DNA of 64,000 bases from Lactifluus volemus (taxonomy: Eukaryota > Basidiomycota > Agaricomycetes > Russulales > Russulaceae): contig WTXI01000003.1 in the NCBI GenBank assembly GCA_022376515.1, positions 1,550,001-1,614,000 of the forward strand, read 5' to 3'. Both the position numbers and the translations under genes were made by a program. Within the stretch, counting starts at the first letter, position 1; the number at the start of each line of letters is the position of its first letter. Below the pieces are notes generated by a model. The model was not told the DNA's origin. It saw only the letters and a list, made by a program, of their open reading frames with translations, and did not search any database. This document shows positions 23,170 to 33,780 of the stretch, in pieces.

Positions 23170-26100
23170 TTAAGCCATGCACAAAGTTTGAAAAGTCAAG
23201 CTCTGTATAATGTTTCCCTGCAATCCAGATGGTGTTAAGCCTATAAAGAAATGGTCGGTGAACCTGAGGAATCCAGAGAAGAAGTTCTCCCCCTTCCCCA
23301 CACATCCATCCATCACTATCGACTTGTCCATGAAATAGACCTTCTCACTATCGTCTGTTCTTCCCTTCACACGGATCGTGCAATCTCGTGAAGCCGAGGG
23401 TATGCGTCGCCTGTCTAGTGAGGATGCAGGAGACAAACCTGATTCGGAGTGTCCAGCAGACAGGCTAGCTCCTCGCTCTCCTGTCGCAGCATCCCACATG
23501 CGAATTGTGTGATCTGACGAGGCCGAGGTGATGCGCTGTCCGTCTGGTGAGAATGCAACAGACCAGACCCAATCGGTGTGCCCAATAAACGGGCCTGCTA
23601 CGACCTCTCCTGTTGTAGCATCCCACACGCGAATCGTGTGATCCAATGAGGCAGAGGCGATGCGCTGTCCGTCTGGTGAGAATGCAACACACCTGACCTG
23701 ATCGGTGTGCCCGATAAACTGGCCCGCTACAACCTCTCCTGATGCAGCATCCCACACGCGAATTGTGCAATCTGCTGACGCCGAGGCAATTCGCCGCCCG
23801 TCTGGAGAGAATTCAACAGACCAGACCAATCAGTGTGTCCAGTAAATGGGCCCGCTACGACCTCCCCGTTATGACGTCCCACACACGAATCGTGAGGTCT
23901 CGTGAGGCTGAGGCAATGCGCTGCCCGTCCGGCGAGAACGCAACAGATTGGATCAATGGGTGTGTCCAGTCAACGGGCCCACTACAACGTCTCCTGTTGC
24001 AGCATCCCACACGCGAATCTTGCAATCGTCCGAGCCCGACACAATGAGCTGCCCGTCCGATGAGAAAGCAATAGATCTGACTTGATTGTTGTGTACAGTA
24101 AATGGGCTTGCTACGGCCTCCCCTGTTGTGGCATTCAAAACGCGAATAGTGCAGTCTGCCGAGGCAGAAGCAATGCGCTGCCCATCCGGTGAGAACGCGA
24201 CAGAGTGGACCCAATCAGTGTGTCCAGAAAATGGGCCTGCTACGACTTCTCCCGTTGCAGCATCCCACACGCAAATCTTGTGATCTCCAGAGGCCGAGGC
24301 GATGCGCTGCCCATCTGATGAGAATGCAACAGATAAGACAGAATTGGTATGTCCGGTAAACTGGCCGCAGCAATATCTCGTGATGCGGCATCCCACATGC
24401 GAATTGTGCGATCTCCGAGCCAGAGGCGATGCACTGCTTGTCCGGCGAGAATGCAACAGATCAATCCATCCGTCATGTCCAACAAACGGTCCCGCTACTA
24501 CCTCTCCGTTTGTGGCATCCCATATTCGAATCGTGAGATCTCGCGAGGCCGAGGCAATGCGCTGCCCGTCTGGCGAGTATGCAACACACAAGACCCAATC
24601 GATGTGTCCTGTAAATGGGCCCACTACGACGTCTCCTGTTGCGGCATCCCAAACGCGAATCGTGTGATCATGTGAGGCCGAGGCGATGCGGTGCCCGTCT
24701 GGTGAGAATGCAACACAGTAGACTTGATCGGTGTGTCCAGTAAACGGACCCGCTACAGCCTCTCCTGTTGCAGCATCCCACAGACGAATTGTGAGATCTG
24801 ATGAGGCAGAGGCGATGCGCCGCCCGTCTGGGGAGAATGCAACAGAATAGACCCATCTGTGTGTCCAATAAATGGGCTGCTACGACCTCCCCTGTTGTCG
24901 CATCCCACACGCGAATTGTGAGGTCATCTGAGGCCGAGGCAATCCGCTGCCCGTCTGGAGAGAATGCGACTGACTCGACATCAGCAGTGTGTCCAGTAAA
25001 TGGGCCTGCTATGAGTTCCCCCGTTGTAGAATCCCACACGCGATTGTGTGGTCTCGTGAGGCCGAGGCAATGCGCTGCCCGTCGGAGAGAATGCAACAGA
25101 CAGGACCCAATGAGTGTGTCCAGTAAACGGGCCGCTACAATCTCCCCTGTTGTGGCATCCCATACGCGAATCGTACAATCTCCGAGGCAGACGCTATCCG
25201 CTGCCCATCCGGCGAGAATGCAACGGAATAAACTGTGTCTTCATGCCATGAATTGTCATCTCCAATGTTGGCCAATGAGACAACTGCCCGCGTTCTAGAG
25301 ACAATGTCTGACGAAATAGACCGGTGTAATTCTTCAGGATCTGAGAAGAGCTTGGTGCGAAGGGCAAAGCAGAGACATAGATATGCGGAGCACTTCTGCT
25401 ATTGCCTTCCCAAAATACCGCACGAACTTGGATGCATCATTTACTAATGCCAACAAATTCTCCACCTCCGTTTCAGACGCAGCTGCGACGTTACGTAATG
25501 GTCACTACAAATCATGTTCAATTATAGAGTGTACATACCTTCCGCTGATCAGATCGTAGCCATGTCTTCAGAGATGACAATCCTCGTGAAGCGAGGCCCA
25601 CACTTCTCTTCATGCTAAGCACTTCTAGCCAAAATAGAAACTTGGTCAGAACAGGGATCGAACTTTTGTGAACAGGTCGTGTTCGAAAGCAACACGCTTT
25701 ATATGATTGTCCCAGGAAACGCAGGCATACAATAATGCAGGTGGAATATAGTTGGCGATTCGAGATTCCAAATCTGGGATGTCGCTGTTGGCGATATATG
25801 ACGACTCGAGTTTGCAGATGTTGAACTTGAGATTATCAAGCATCAATTCAAGGCACGAGTGTGCTAACTGATGGTGGGAATCGCCAAGATCGACATAGAA
25901 CATAGAACTCTTCTTATTAATCAGAAAGTCGCGGAACGAGGTATGTAGAGGAATGATGGGGCGAGTTTGATCGGATGACGTCACGTTGCTCAGCAAAGAG
26001 CCAAGGCGACGGAGCATTTCAAGAACGGCATCAGAATCATCGGGGTCATCAATGGGGGCATGCCGTCGCAGGGTGATCAAAGAGTGGAGGGAGAGCGGCT

Positions 26101-28394
26101 CGATCGCAGCAAAAAGTTGTCCCATCACGGATCGAAATAGGGACTGTGCTTCATCCGGCTTGAAGTACCCTTCGAGAACTTCTTCGTATAACATGTCCAA
26201 CGGATCCTGTCCATGACGGCCTTGAGAGTGTCCTAACAGACACTGCATACACTTCTTCTTGCTAAACCAAAGCTAGCAGGAGGGCTATTGATGAATCCAC
26301 AAGCAACGGCTGCCCATTGAAACAGCCCTCTGCCGACTTTGCTAGTTCGATACCATAGTCTTTGAATATGTCAGGAGGAGCTTGCTCTGAATATACAAGC
26401 AGATGTCTTGCTCCGTCTTGGCAGCCAGTTGGCATCGTCCATGTAGAGGGTGTCGACAGATGGCACATTGGAGAACGAAGCCTCGACACCATCCTCCGGC
26501 CTTGAGGTAATGAGTATGCGCAGATTTGATGGAAGCTCGGAGAGGTGTTGAGCAAGAAAAGTATGTAATCCGTTTTCACCAATTGCATCACCACTCTCAT
26601 CCAATGCATCGATAACGACAAGAATTGGGTCACGAACTTGAACGCTCTTGAGTGGTTCAAGGAGGAGGGATTCGAAAAGTGTGCGGTAGTCTCGGGTGCC
26701 ACAGAGAGATGAATTGTCTTTGACGACCCTGCCGAGGGCGACTTTGAAAGCAGGATTGCGATCGGCAAGGTCGCGGGCAAGTGTCGTGAAGAGTTGGTAA
26801 GCCTCGTCTTTGGACTGCTGTTTTCGTAGAAAGGCAAAGTAAGAGCCGAGATAGTTGTTCTCGAAGCGGCGAGCGACCTCGTGTGCGATCGAGGACTTTC
26901 CTGTACCCGCCTGGCCGAGGAGAACGAGCCCTCTTTGGATTCAGGATTCTCGATCCACGCCACGATGTAGTCTAGAAAATCTTTGCGTGTGCCTGGAAGA
27001 CAGCGGTTCTGATCGCCGAGTCGCCAGCCTCCTTTATAGGGCAATTCTCTGATTATTGCTTGGGTTGACATCGCCAGTAGCTGTGAATTCGCTTCATTGA
27101 GTCGAGTAGCTCCTACTTTGGCTGAGTAGTTACTCACGTCAAGCACAGCAACCTCAGTAGTGACAGCCGCACGAGCAAGGAAATCGTCTCGCAGTCGGAA
27201 GAGCACCGTACGGTACTGTTCGATTTCTCCATCAACCTGGCCGCGGATATTCTTCCAAGTCCGCTTTCCTACATATCACATGTTTACAATCAACAAGAAG
27301 AAAGATCAAGATGACTCACCGAGTTGCACATGCTTCGCGTACAATTCGATAAATTTCCCAATCTCCGAGACGCACTGTAGCATCTCCTCGAGAATTCTTG
27401 CTTGCCTAGACTCCGGATTGATGCTTCTCAAAGCGTCTGCATCTCTTGCAAAGTCAAATGCTTCACGTATTACCTCGAATAGTGTTCGGACGTTGTCGTC
27501 GCGCTGAACCTGCTGTATCAAAGTCTGGAAGCGAGGTGAAAGCAGAGTGAACACTCCATATCCCCCGACAAAGCAAGGTGACCTACCTCGGGGATCTTTG
27601 AGAGCAGGCTCCATGCGAGACTTGCATAGGGTTGCAACTGAAGAACGAGTGTTAGCACGGCGAACGATAGACAGATGGTATCGTGCATACTGCTGCGATT
27701 GGACCGACAGCATCCATCACCTGCTTGATAACACCAACAGCACTGCTCCATGTTTCTATCATATCGATAGCTTCCTCAGCGCGACGGAGAGCAGCAGATG
27801 ACATCTCCATCTGGGTATTTGCTGACAGCGACAAGGTGACCGTTAAAATCGTAGCCGACTCGACTAGGTTTCTAGCATGTCCGTCAACGCCGCTCAAAAT
27901 AACATCGATTTCTAATGTAGGATGCTCAGCTCGACGCATAATAACCGGAAGAAAAAGATGAACCATGTTGGGGTTCACAGGTAATCTCGTTCCTTCCAAT
28001 GAGGACGTCTTTTTGCGTGGAGTATTCGCATAGAGAGAAAGTGTGATACTGGAGAGCGGTTGTACAGCACTGCCATGGAGAATACTCAGTTGTAGATCGG
28101 ATAAATACGATATGGCTTACAAGGGATCGATATTCTCGTCCACTCCACGCTTTGCCCACGCTCCGCATAGATCGTGTCCGCCATGTCCTCGCCGCATAAG
28201 CACAGTAACATAATATTGTCTCTGTTTGCCAACGAGGTTCTTGAGAAGGGGAAGATTGTGTGCCCTGAGGACTGACGAAAGGAATTTAGTACTCATCAGA
28301 GCAGCTTACCAAGATACATACCAGTTACCTCGAGCTGGGGCAAGCCCCGCTGTGTTGTACTGACCTGAGTGCGGTTCGATTGTGCAAGAGCCAT
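23170..28394 (-). CDS. NLR-like C2-NACHT-WD40 protein, copy 3 (least damaged)
   Basis: The third copy, direct repeat of copy 2. ATG at 28392-28394 (MALAQSN), then the C2-like module, a helical linker with MEMSSAALRRAEEAIDMIE and RILEEMLQCVSEIGKFIELY, the P-loop GQAGTGKSS at about 26891-26920, and Walker B ALDESGDAIGENG near 26590. An uninterrupted block at 25646-26248 covers the post-NACHT region (DMLYEEVLEGYFKPDEAQSL to YACVSWDNHIKRVAFEHDLF). About 14 WD40 repeats follow; the final 219 codons run open through the last repeats to a 75-residue tail (RTDDSEKVYFMDK, then FTDHFFIGLTPSGLQG, ending LCMA). Breaks remain before the P-loop, near 26270, and in repeats near 24370, 24440 and 24870. Function by family: nucleotide-dependent recognition switch, ligand unknown. 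Confidence 0.78.
23470..25245 (-). repeat. WD40 repeat array of NLR copy 3
   Basis: About 14 direct 129-base WD40 repeats, nearly identical in order to the copy 2 array. Differences are mostly single-base indels and a few substitutions. Confidence 0.8.
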
Positions 28395-29559
28395 CATCGA
28401 CAAGTACTAGTGGGGGAACTGGTGAAGGCTAACAGTACAAACAACTTGGACAAACAACCTCATTATGACTTATCAAACCCTTCTGAGTCTCACGGACTCG
28501 TCTTCGTTGACTTCGCCGGCCTCGGCAAGACTAGTCTCGTTGTCAACATGCTCAACCGCGTCAAGGGCGTTTCAAGTTGTTTCGTAGCGTCGAGGTCAAC
28601 CGTCGTGCTCATTGTCCGCACAGCCACAACACTTACATCTATACGACGTGATAAAAATGCGCAATTTGTAGACATTATAATCTTGGCACAATCCTTACTA
28701 GTACAATCAGTTCATTCGAGCCTGTACGATTTCCTTGCTTGCATCGAGATGATCGGACCAGTCAGAAATTTCGCCTTTTATCTAGCCTAGTTAAGCGCGA
28801 TGTGTTCAAGTTGTTGATTTAGTAGGAACATGACCCTCGTTCATGGCGGTTCAACGTTCAAAGTACTGAGAGACCGTGTCGAATGAGAATGAGCTATTTT
28901 GTACCCGTCTTCCGCAAACCGAATCGCCTCGTCACGTGGAACTCACCCCGCTAATTCCAACCTCTCGGAATTTTTTTTGTCAAGTTGCCGACGAGTGCGA
29001 AGCTACTCATAAGAGTACAAATTGTCTCCATCACACGGTTTTATTTGCCCGGCCAACGAAGTTTATTTTCAACCCTTCGCCGTCCCGCAAGAACATCCCG
29101 AGCGCTTCGCTTTTGCCGTCCGAGGTGCGGGCTCTGCTCCTCCAAATCACATACAGGTACGGTACATATGATAATATTCTAGCAACCTGGTCATTTGATC
29201 CCGAAATCCCGCAATTCTCTCGACCAGAGCCAAACCCTTGAGGTCTGGCCCAAGCCATCTGGCGGTCGTGATGGGCGCGTATCCCGACCTGGGTTGTTCT
29301 CAGGTCCGGAACTGGATCAGAGAGCCGAATTGGATCACTGGCACAGCACAAAGCCTGGCCGCATGGTGGAAGTGGGTTCCATACCATCCCGGGTGCTTTA
29401 GGTGAAGTCCGAACAAAGGCGTTATCAGCTGACCTTAGCACCGTCGTCCTTTGTAATAACACGGAGATGGAAGGGAAGCGCTTACGAGGAGCTATTAAAG
29501 GTCCTCCAAAAAAAGCAAGTGACACCGACCAAACTAGCTCGCCTCTCTCCTTACAGCTC
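28395..29559. promoter_or_regulatory. Shared upstream region of NLR copy 3 and the ABM-like gene
   Basis: The part to about 29240 is the duplicated NLR 5' flank. The part from 29241 to 29559 is unique and lies immediately before the ABM-like start. The two genes diverge from this interval, so it probably holds promoters for both. No further gene is seen; a frame with GLGKTS near 28500 lacks a true P-loop. Confidence 0.4.
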
Positions 29560-30386
29560 ATGACAAACAAGAAGAATGCATTCGAGATAGGCACCTGGGC
29601 GTGCTCGGAGGAGTACGTGAAGGACGTGTCTATTCTAGACCCCGCATATGAACGGCTCGTGGGACCAGGTGGACCGGCGGGAGTAAACAAGTGAGTTCAA
29701 TATAGGGAATTCCCGGCCACAAGCTCACGGACAGTGCGCGTATGACACAGAATATTCTTTGGGCTTGAAGCCGGGAGATCCAACGCCTGGGCAGTTCTAA
29801 GTGCGACGTATTGTTAGCGGAGGAGTAAGAAGCCGTGCTGATGTCCCGTATGAATGGATAGATTGGGATTCGGTGGAGGATCATCACAACTTTCAGGCCG
29901 ACCATGAGGCTTACCGCAAATTCGTCGAGCTGTTCAAACCGACCGCTAAGGACGGGAAACCAAAAGGGACGATTATCTATGCCTACTGGGAAGTGGACGA
30001 GGCGCTACCTTGTCTGAAAGCGCCATTAGTAGAACTGACCAAGATTACGGCCAAGGAGGGGATAGCCAAGAAGGATATCTATGCAGTCTTGGACAAATAC
30101 ATTGCGCATATACGCAGTCTGGTGGATGGAGCTACGTATGGGGATGTATACGAGAAACCGGGGCAGATCGTTCTCGTCATTGGTTGGAAATCTATCCAGG
30201 TAAAGTGCATATTTTTATAAATCCTCGGATCGAAAAAAACTAATCAAAGGGAACCAGGCTTCACTCAAAGAGAAGAGTGCGAGGGAGGAGTTGGGACTAA
30301 TCGGGCAAGTGGAGGTGACAAAAGTCTTGTTGAAGCAGATTAAAGGGGCGAATGTCTTGTCTTACGGGGATACGCCACAAGGATAA
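29560..30386 (+). CDS. ABM-like (dimeric alpha/beta barrel) fungal protein
   Basis: A small protein that looks like a tandem dimeric alpha/beta barrel of the antibiotic-biosynthesis-monooxygenase/stress-response fold; no catalytic activity can be assigned. The start at 29560 (MTNKKNAFEIGTWACSE) is chosen because the relic at 3364 begins with an ATG at the same alignment point, although the frame is open upstream. Introns: 29691-29750 and 30200-30257. The second half carries WIDWDSVEDHHNFQADHEAY, GTIIYAYWEVDEALPCLKAP, AVLDKYIAHI and QIVLVIGWKSIQ, then after the intron ASLKEKSAREELGLIGQVEV and the end SYGDTPQG. Between 29751 and about 29850 the exon (IFFGLEAGRSNAWAVL) does not join in frame with the next block, so a short intron or a one-base error is needed. 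Confidence 0.65.
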
Positions 30387-30580
30387 ATGTAAGATCGCGG
30401 GGACGGATATCAGGCTTGTTTTCGCCGCGGATAGATATAATTGAGATCTGAAAGTCGATCTGAAAATTTCAATAAATCAATCAAGATTGAGGCACTGCTG
30501 CATGAAGAAGTTCACTCACCACGCCTGTCACTCTGAAACCTATTTCTTGTTCTTCTCCTTTCCCTTGTGTACATCACATC

Positions 30581-33500
30581 ATGCTCGCTCCTTATCCTGA
30601 CCGTCTCCGATCTTCCCGATCCAACACTACCTCTTCTTCTCAACCACAACCACAACCACAACAGCCACAGCAACCACACAACAACAACATAGTCTCTTTC
30701 ATTCTCGCAGTGCTCTCCCACTCACCAGAATGCGTACTAACAGTCTCACCTCTTCATCTCCCTCACAATCTCACCGTTCTGACTCGCCCGCAACGACTTG
30801 TAATGACTCTGCTCCTCCACGTCTATCCCAGAATTCAGCCCGTCGACCTCTGATTCCATCACAACCGTCGACGTCACCCCTTGCTACAGATCACAAGCCA
30901 GCCCCTGTTGTCCCAATCGTTTTCACCTCACCACTCGCCGGCGTTTCCCCTGTCACTGTACGTCTTTTGATCAGTTTGCTGCCAATCATCGCTTGCCAAT
31001 ACTGTCTTAGCCCTTTGTCGATTTTATACCAACGCAACGCAAAAGGACTACTAAAAGGCCTTCTTTTGTTGCTCGCAAAGAAAGTGTTGCTTGCACCCCT
31101 TCAAAGGCCTCCTCTGTCCCAACAAATACAGACCCTAATAATCCTGTCGTACAAGACCTCAGGCTCAGTTTCGCCACTTGTAAATCTCAGTTCAAGACCA
31201 AAGGTAACAAGAAGCACCATGCTTACCCCGCAAACGAAGCTCCCTACCCACGAAATTATGAGAGACCCGTTATTGACCAGTGTGTCCTCTATTCCATCCC
31301 TATCGTCACCGCACCATTCCGATCAATCATGCAGCGACGTTTGGGAGACTAGCTTCCTTAGACAATTGTCTGGAGGCCTCACCTTTCATGTCTTTGGAAC
31401 ACCTCCTACCAAAGTGTATGTCTCTCAACTTTTCCCCAAGATGTGCTGATTACCACTCCAGACTCGACCTCGGATGCGGTGAGGAATTCCTTACCACTCG
31501 TCTTTGTCGCAACCAGGCGTGTTTATTTCCCTGTATAGGTTCTGGCTCTTGGATACTAGAATGTGCAAATCTATGGCCCGTGAGTGAATCTAGATTGCTC
31601 AAGAATGTTGTATTGACGCCCTTTCAGAACTGCAAGTTTGTTGGTAAACGGGTGTTCCATTACGTGCAATATGCGTCTCCTAACTCGCATCGTCTAGGCC
31701 TCGATTTAGTTCCATTGCACCCTAATTTATCCCGTCTTCCTTCTTCCGACCTGAGCTCCCGCATAACATGGACCCAGACCAACTGGTTGGTCCGCACAGT
31801 TGGTCTTCTAGCACAACACGGCTAACGACGTTTGGTATGACTGCTAGTCTTGAAGGGCTCCCATTTCTGGATGAAGAATTTGACTTTGTGTACGTGGGTG
31901 ACGTGCGATCATGACAGTGGCGTCGGTATCTAACTGGAGTGACATGCAGGCATATTAAACGACTAGCACATGGGATCCCTGAGGACAAAGTGAGTAATAT
32001 GACTTACAAAACACCGATTATTAATCTCTCTCTTTAATATCTCGGATGACAGTGGGATTTTCTGTTAGAAGAGGTTTCACGAGTCATGAAGCCTGGAGCT
32101 GCCATCGAGGTGTGTATAGTGCTTCACTGTCATACATGCCATGATACCATCACAAATGCATCAGATGATAGAGGAGGACTTGTTTTTCCCTGGAAGATCA
32201 CCCGATGCTTCCCCGCCTTCTCGGACAACCACACCCATTCCCGCGGCCCATTCCACGACACCCCCTTCTTCCAGTCATCACCTTCCGAATGAGCATAATG
32301 CGAATGACAAACGAAATTTCTCACAGCATGGATCTACAGCGATGGCCGATACAACTACATTTACTCGACATAGTCATTTATCCTCCCCTCCCAGTACGAT
32401 TCGATCGACCAGTATGTTAACGCTTCCGACTTCGATTGGCAATACCGATACCATCAACTCGTCGAATTCTCTACACCCTGACGGTTCGCGCCCAGTTCCA
32501 GGTCCCCCATTGAACCCCCGAGACCATTCTCTGCTTGAATATATTTACACTGAGATGCACGCTTCTCGATTTATCAATCTCTCCCCCCTCTCCCTGCTCG
32601 CCAACTCGTTACCTGTCTACTTCAAAAGCGAGTTTCCCCATTCACTCCTGTCGCTCGATTCAAACTGACTGATGGTGCGACGGCAGATGTGCGATCGCAC
32701 GCACCGTTAATGTTCATGTTTCCTCCATCGGATTTAGCGCGGGTCAAACAACAGCTCCCGGGCTTTTCGGGCGAAAGAGGCGACTCTGATACGTTCAAGT
32801 CGAGTGAACAACGTCACAACGACCCTAGCCAAACTGGCAAGGCAACGCTAATCCGCGGCCGTGAGATCCTATACCATACCCAACGATACATTATCCTTGA
32901 CGAGTCAGCTGTCGCGCCGGCACCTTGACGGCACGTCGGAGGGCATCTACCAGCTCATTACATCTGGCGGGTAACCCTGCCACCCCAACACAAAGCAAAT
33001 TCAAATTTCCTTCCACCTCATCACTCGTATCATCAGACACATCCCTATTTTCAGAAGGACGCTCGACAAGCACACACCTACCGCGTGCTCGCAAGAAACG
33101 ATAGAGGATTACGATGCAGCGAGCTGGTTGAATACGTTGCCGATACAGCACCTCGTGCTCGACCTGCAGAGTCTGAACTTGCACTTGTCGACCCGTGTCA
33201 CGGAAATTCTTGGGTGTGCAGAGGCGATGTGGGAGTGGATTTGCGAATATCAAGATGCACACCGGTCATATCACGGACAGCATCACACGCACAAGGAGCA
33301 TTCCCACTTGCGCTCTGCGTATCTAGGCGAGAGGAACGCCACTGACAAGTTCAATGCGGAACTCGAAGGCATGTCGAGGGCCGAATTCGATGTGCTGTTG
33401 ACCCGGTTTGAACTGTGGGTGCTTTGTTTCTCGCTCCCTCTTGGCTAGTAAATTGAATTCAGGGTGCAGTGACATGCGCGATTGCATAAACATGGGGTCC

Positions 33501-33780
33501 CGCATCGCTTCGGTGTTTCACGCCCTGCTCCGGCACTCGCACAAACGAGTGATCGCAAGGCATTCGATAATGCCTGTGAGAAATGGGAGGAATACCAAAA
33601 TAAACAGCGTGCGAGACGCAGGGCGCGTGCAGCTGCCGCGGGAGTCCAACCCCAGAAGGGTACTGGCCTTCCGCAGCCGCAGCAAAGTCGTTGGATTTCG
33701 ACGACGGCGAAGCCGCGGGTTCAGCGGTGCACCGGCTTAGCCGGACATTCCGAGTCTTCTGTGCATGGAAGGCCGACTGA
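30581..33780 (+). CDS. SAM-dependent methyltransferase with long disordered insert
   Basis: A class I methyltransferase of unknown substrate. The N-terminus is rich in Ser, Pro and Gln (an alternative start is 30730). After exons with RNYERPVIDQ and LRQLSGGLTFHVFGTPPTKV comes motif I, LDLGCGSGSWILECA, assembled across an intron (donor GTGAGG, acceptor ATAG). FVGLDLVPLHPNL, LEGLPFLDEEFDFV, KRLAHGIPEDK and FLLEEVSRVMKPGAAIE follow as motifs II-III, then EEDLFFPG. An insert of about 100 Ser/Thr/Pro-rich residues precedes LLEYIYTEMHASRFINLSPL and SLPVYFK. A GC-AG intron leads to VRSHAPLMFMFPPSDLARVK. The C-terminal half has TIEDYDAASWLNTLPIQHLV, GERNATDKFNAELEGMSRAE and KAFDNACEKWEEYQ, ending FRVFCAWKAD at 33780. 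Frame corrections are needed near 33100 and between 33590 and 33690. Confidence 0.7.
32628..32686 (+). other. GC-AG intron in the methyltransferase gene
   Basis: A 59-base interval with donor GCGAGT, a branch-like CTGAC/CTGAT about 20 bases from the end, and acceptor CGGCAG. It joins LPVYFK to VRSHAPLMF in frame. Unspliced, the frame stops at TGA. No GT donor in the vicinity gives an open junction. Confidence 0.55.

Larger units (their letters stand above)
22661..29240 (-). repeat. Duplication unit 3
   Basis: A unit of about 6.6 kb with NLR copy 3, a 3' flank (22661-23169) and a 5' flank (28395-29240). The shared sequence ends near 29240 after CCAAACCCTTGAGGTCTG, the same words found at about 22648-22665 at the unit 2/unit 3 junction. 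Beyond it the unique ABM-like gene begins. Confidence 0.8.

Noticed and set aside
28380..28790. Frame with GLGKTS upstream of NLR copy 3, possibly a P-loop protein
   Set aside because: The G-x4-GK-T/S spacing is not met, and the equivalent frame upstream of copy 2 is broken and differs in sequence.
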